From: DASWUD01 sp036401755 | GTDB taxonomy: Bacteria; Pseudomonadota; Gammaproteobacteria; Thiohalomonadales; Thiohalomonadaceae | DNA length: 14,801 nt | Reading direction: 5' to 3' | NCBI GenBank assembly: GCA_036401755.1 | Contig: DASWUD010000002.1 | Location: 1-14,801, forward strand | Shown: positions 14,715-14,801 of the stretch, one piece after another | Layout: each line of letters opens with the position of its first letter | Position numbering within the stretch: the first letter of the stretch is position 1 | The notes under the pieces: model-generated | Told to the model about the DNA's origin: nothing | The model's input: only the letters and a program-made list of their open reading frames with translations | Databases searched by the model: none | Position numbers and translations under genes: made by a program

Positions 14715-14801
14715 TCGTTCTCCTTTGCTATAAACAGCATTAGTCACCAGGACAAGCCAGCCAGTCCGGTTAACCGATCCCCGCACTCCCCTGATTTTCC
14801 A

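Noticed and set aside
14729..14734. TATAAA after mutM as a promoter -10
   Set aside because: No acceptable -35 element lies 16-18 bases upstream, and the downstream gene is outside the window.

Overview
The window reads as a piece of a proteobacterial chromosome, most likely a gammaproteobacterium outside the enteric group. This is inferred from the protein set (a LexA of the non-enteric kind, YebG, an orphan HyuA, a GldA/GldG/DUF4340 cassette followed by mutM) and from a moderately high G+C content with dense coding. No insertion sequences, phage genes, tRNAs, rRNAs or CRISPR arrays were seen.

Left part (1-4128): an unknown 177-residue gene (166-699, +) converges on a secreted DUF3857/transglutaminase-like protein (751-2616, -). 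That gene is divergent from lexA (2823-3434, +), which is followed by yebG (3635-3919, +). The lexA promoter carries two exact copies of the direct-repeat operator GTTC-N7-GTTC, the type known from alphaproteobacteria, in opposite orientations. A third, one-mismatch copy lies at 29-43, upstream of the unknown first gene. This makes the left part a small SOS (DNA damage) neighbourhood whose LexA specificity differs from that of E. coli.

Middle part (4129-7752): mostly minus-strand single genes. They are an exported protein of unknown function (4129-5115), a small cationic protein (5229-5417), an exported methionine sulfoxide reductase B (5676-6173) and an FHA phosphopeptide-binding protein (6388-6768). 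Two plus-strand genes follow: a 114-residue CxC protein (6946-7290), and a 129-residue protein that looks like a D-2-hydroxyacid dehydrogenase with its NAD-binding domain cleanly missing (7363-7752).

Right part (7784-14801): a solitary hydantoinase/oxoprolinase A-type protein (7784-9745, -) is divergent from a tight five-gene plus-strand run. The run holds an ABC ATPase, its ABC-2 permease, a GldG-like membrane-anchored auxiliary protein, a DUF4340 protein and mutM (Fpg DNA glycosylase). All gaps in it are 21 nt or less and one junction overlaps by 4 nt, so it is probably one transcript. The first four genes would form a membrane export or envelope complex; mutM is a base-excision repair enzyme that appears to ride on the same message.

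No gene-free stretch exceeds 300 bases. The intergenic stretches hold operators, weak promoter candidates and a few hairpins; no convincing rho-independent terminator with a U-tract was found.
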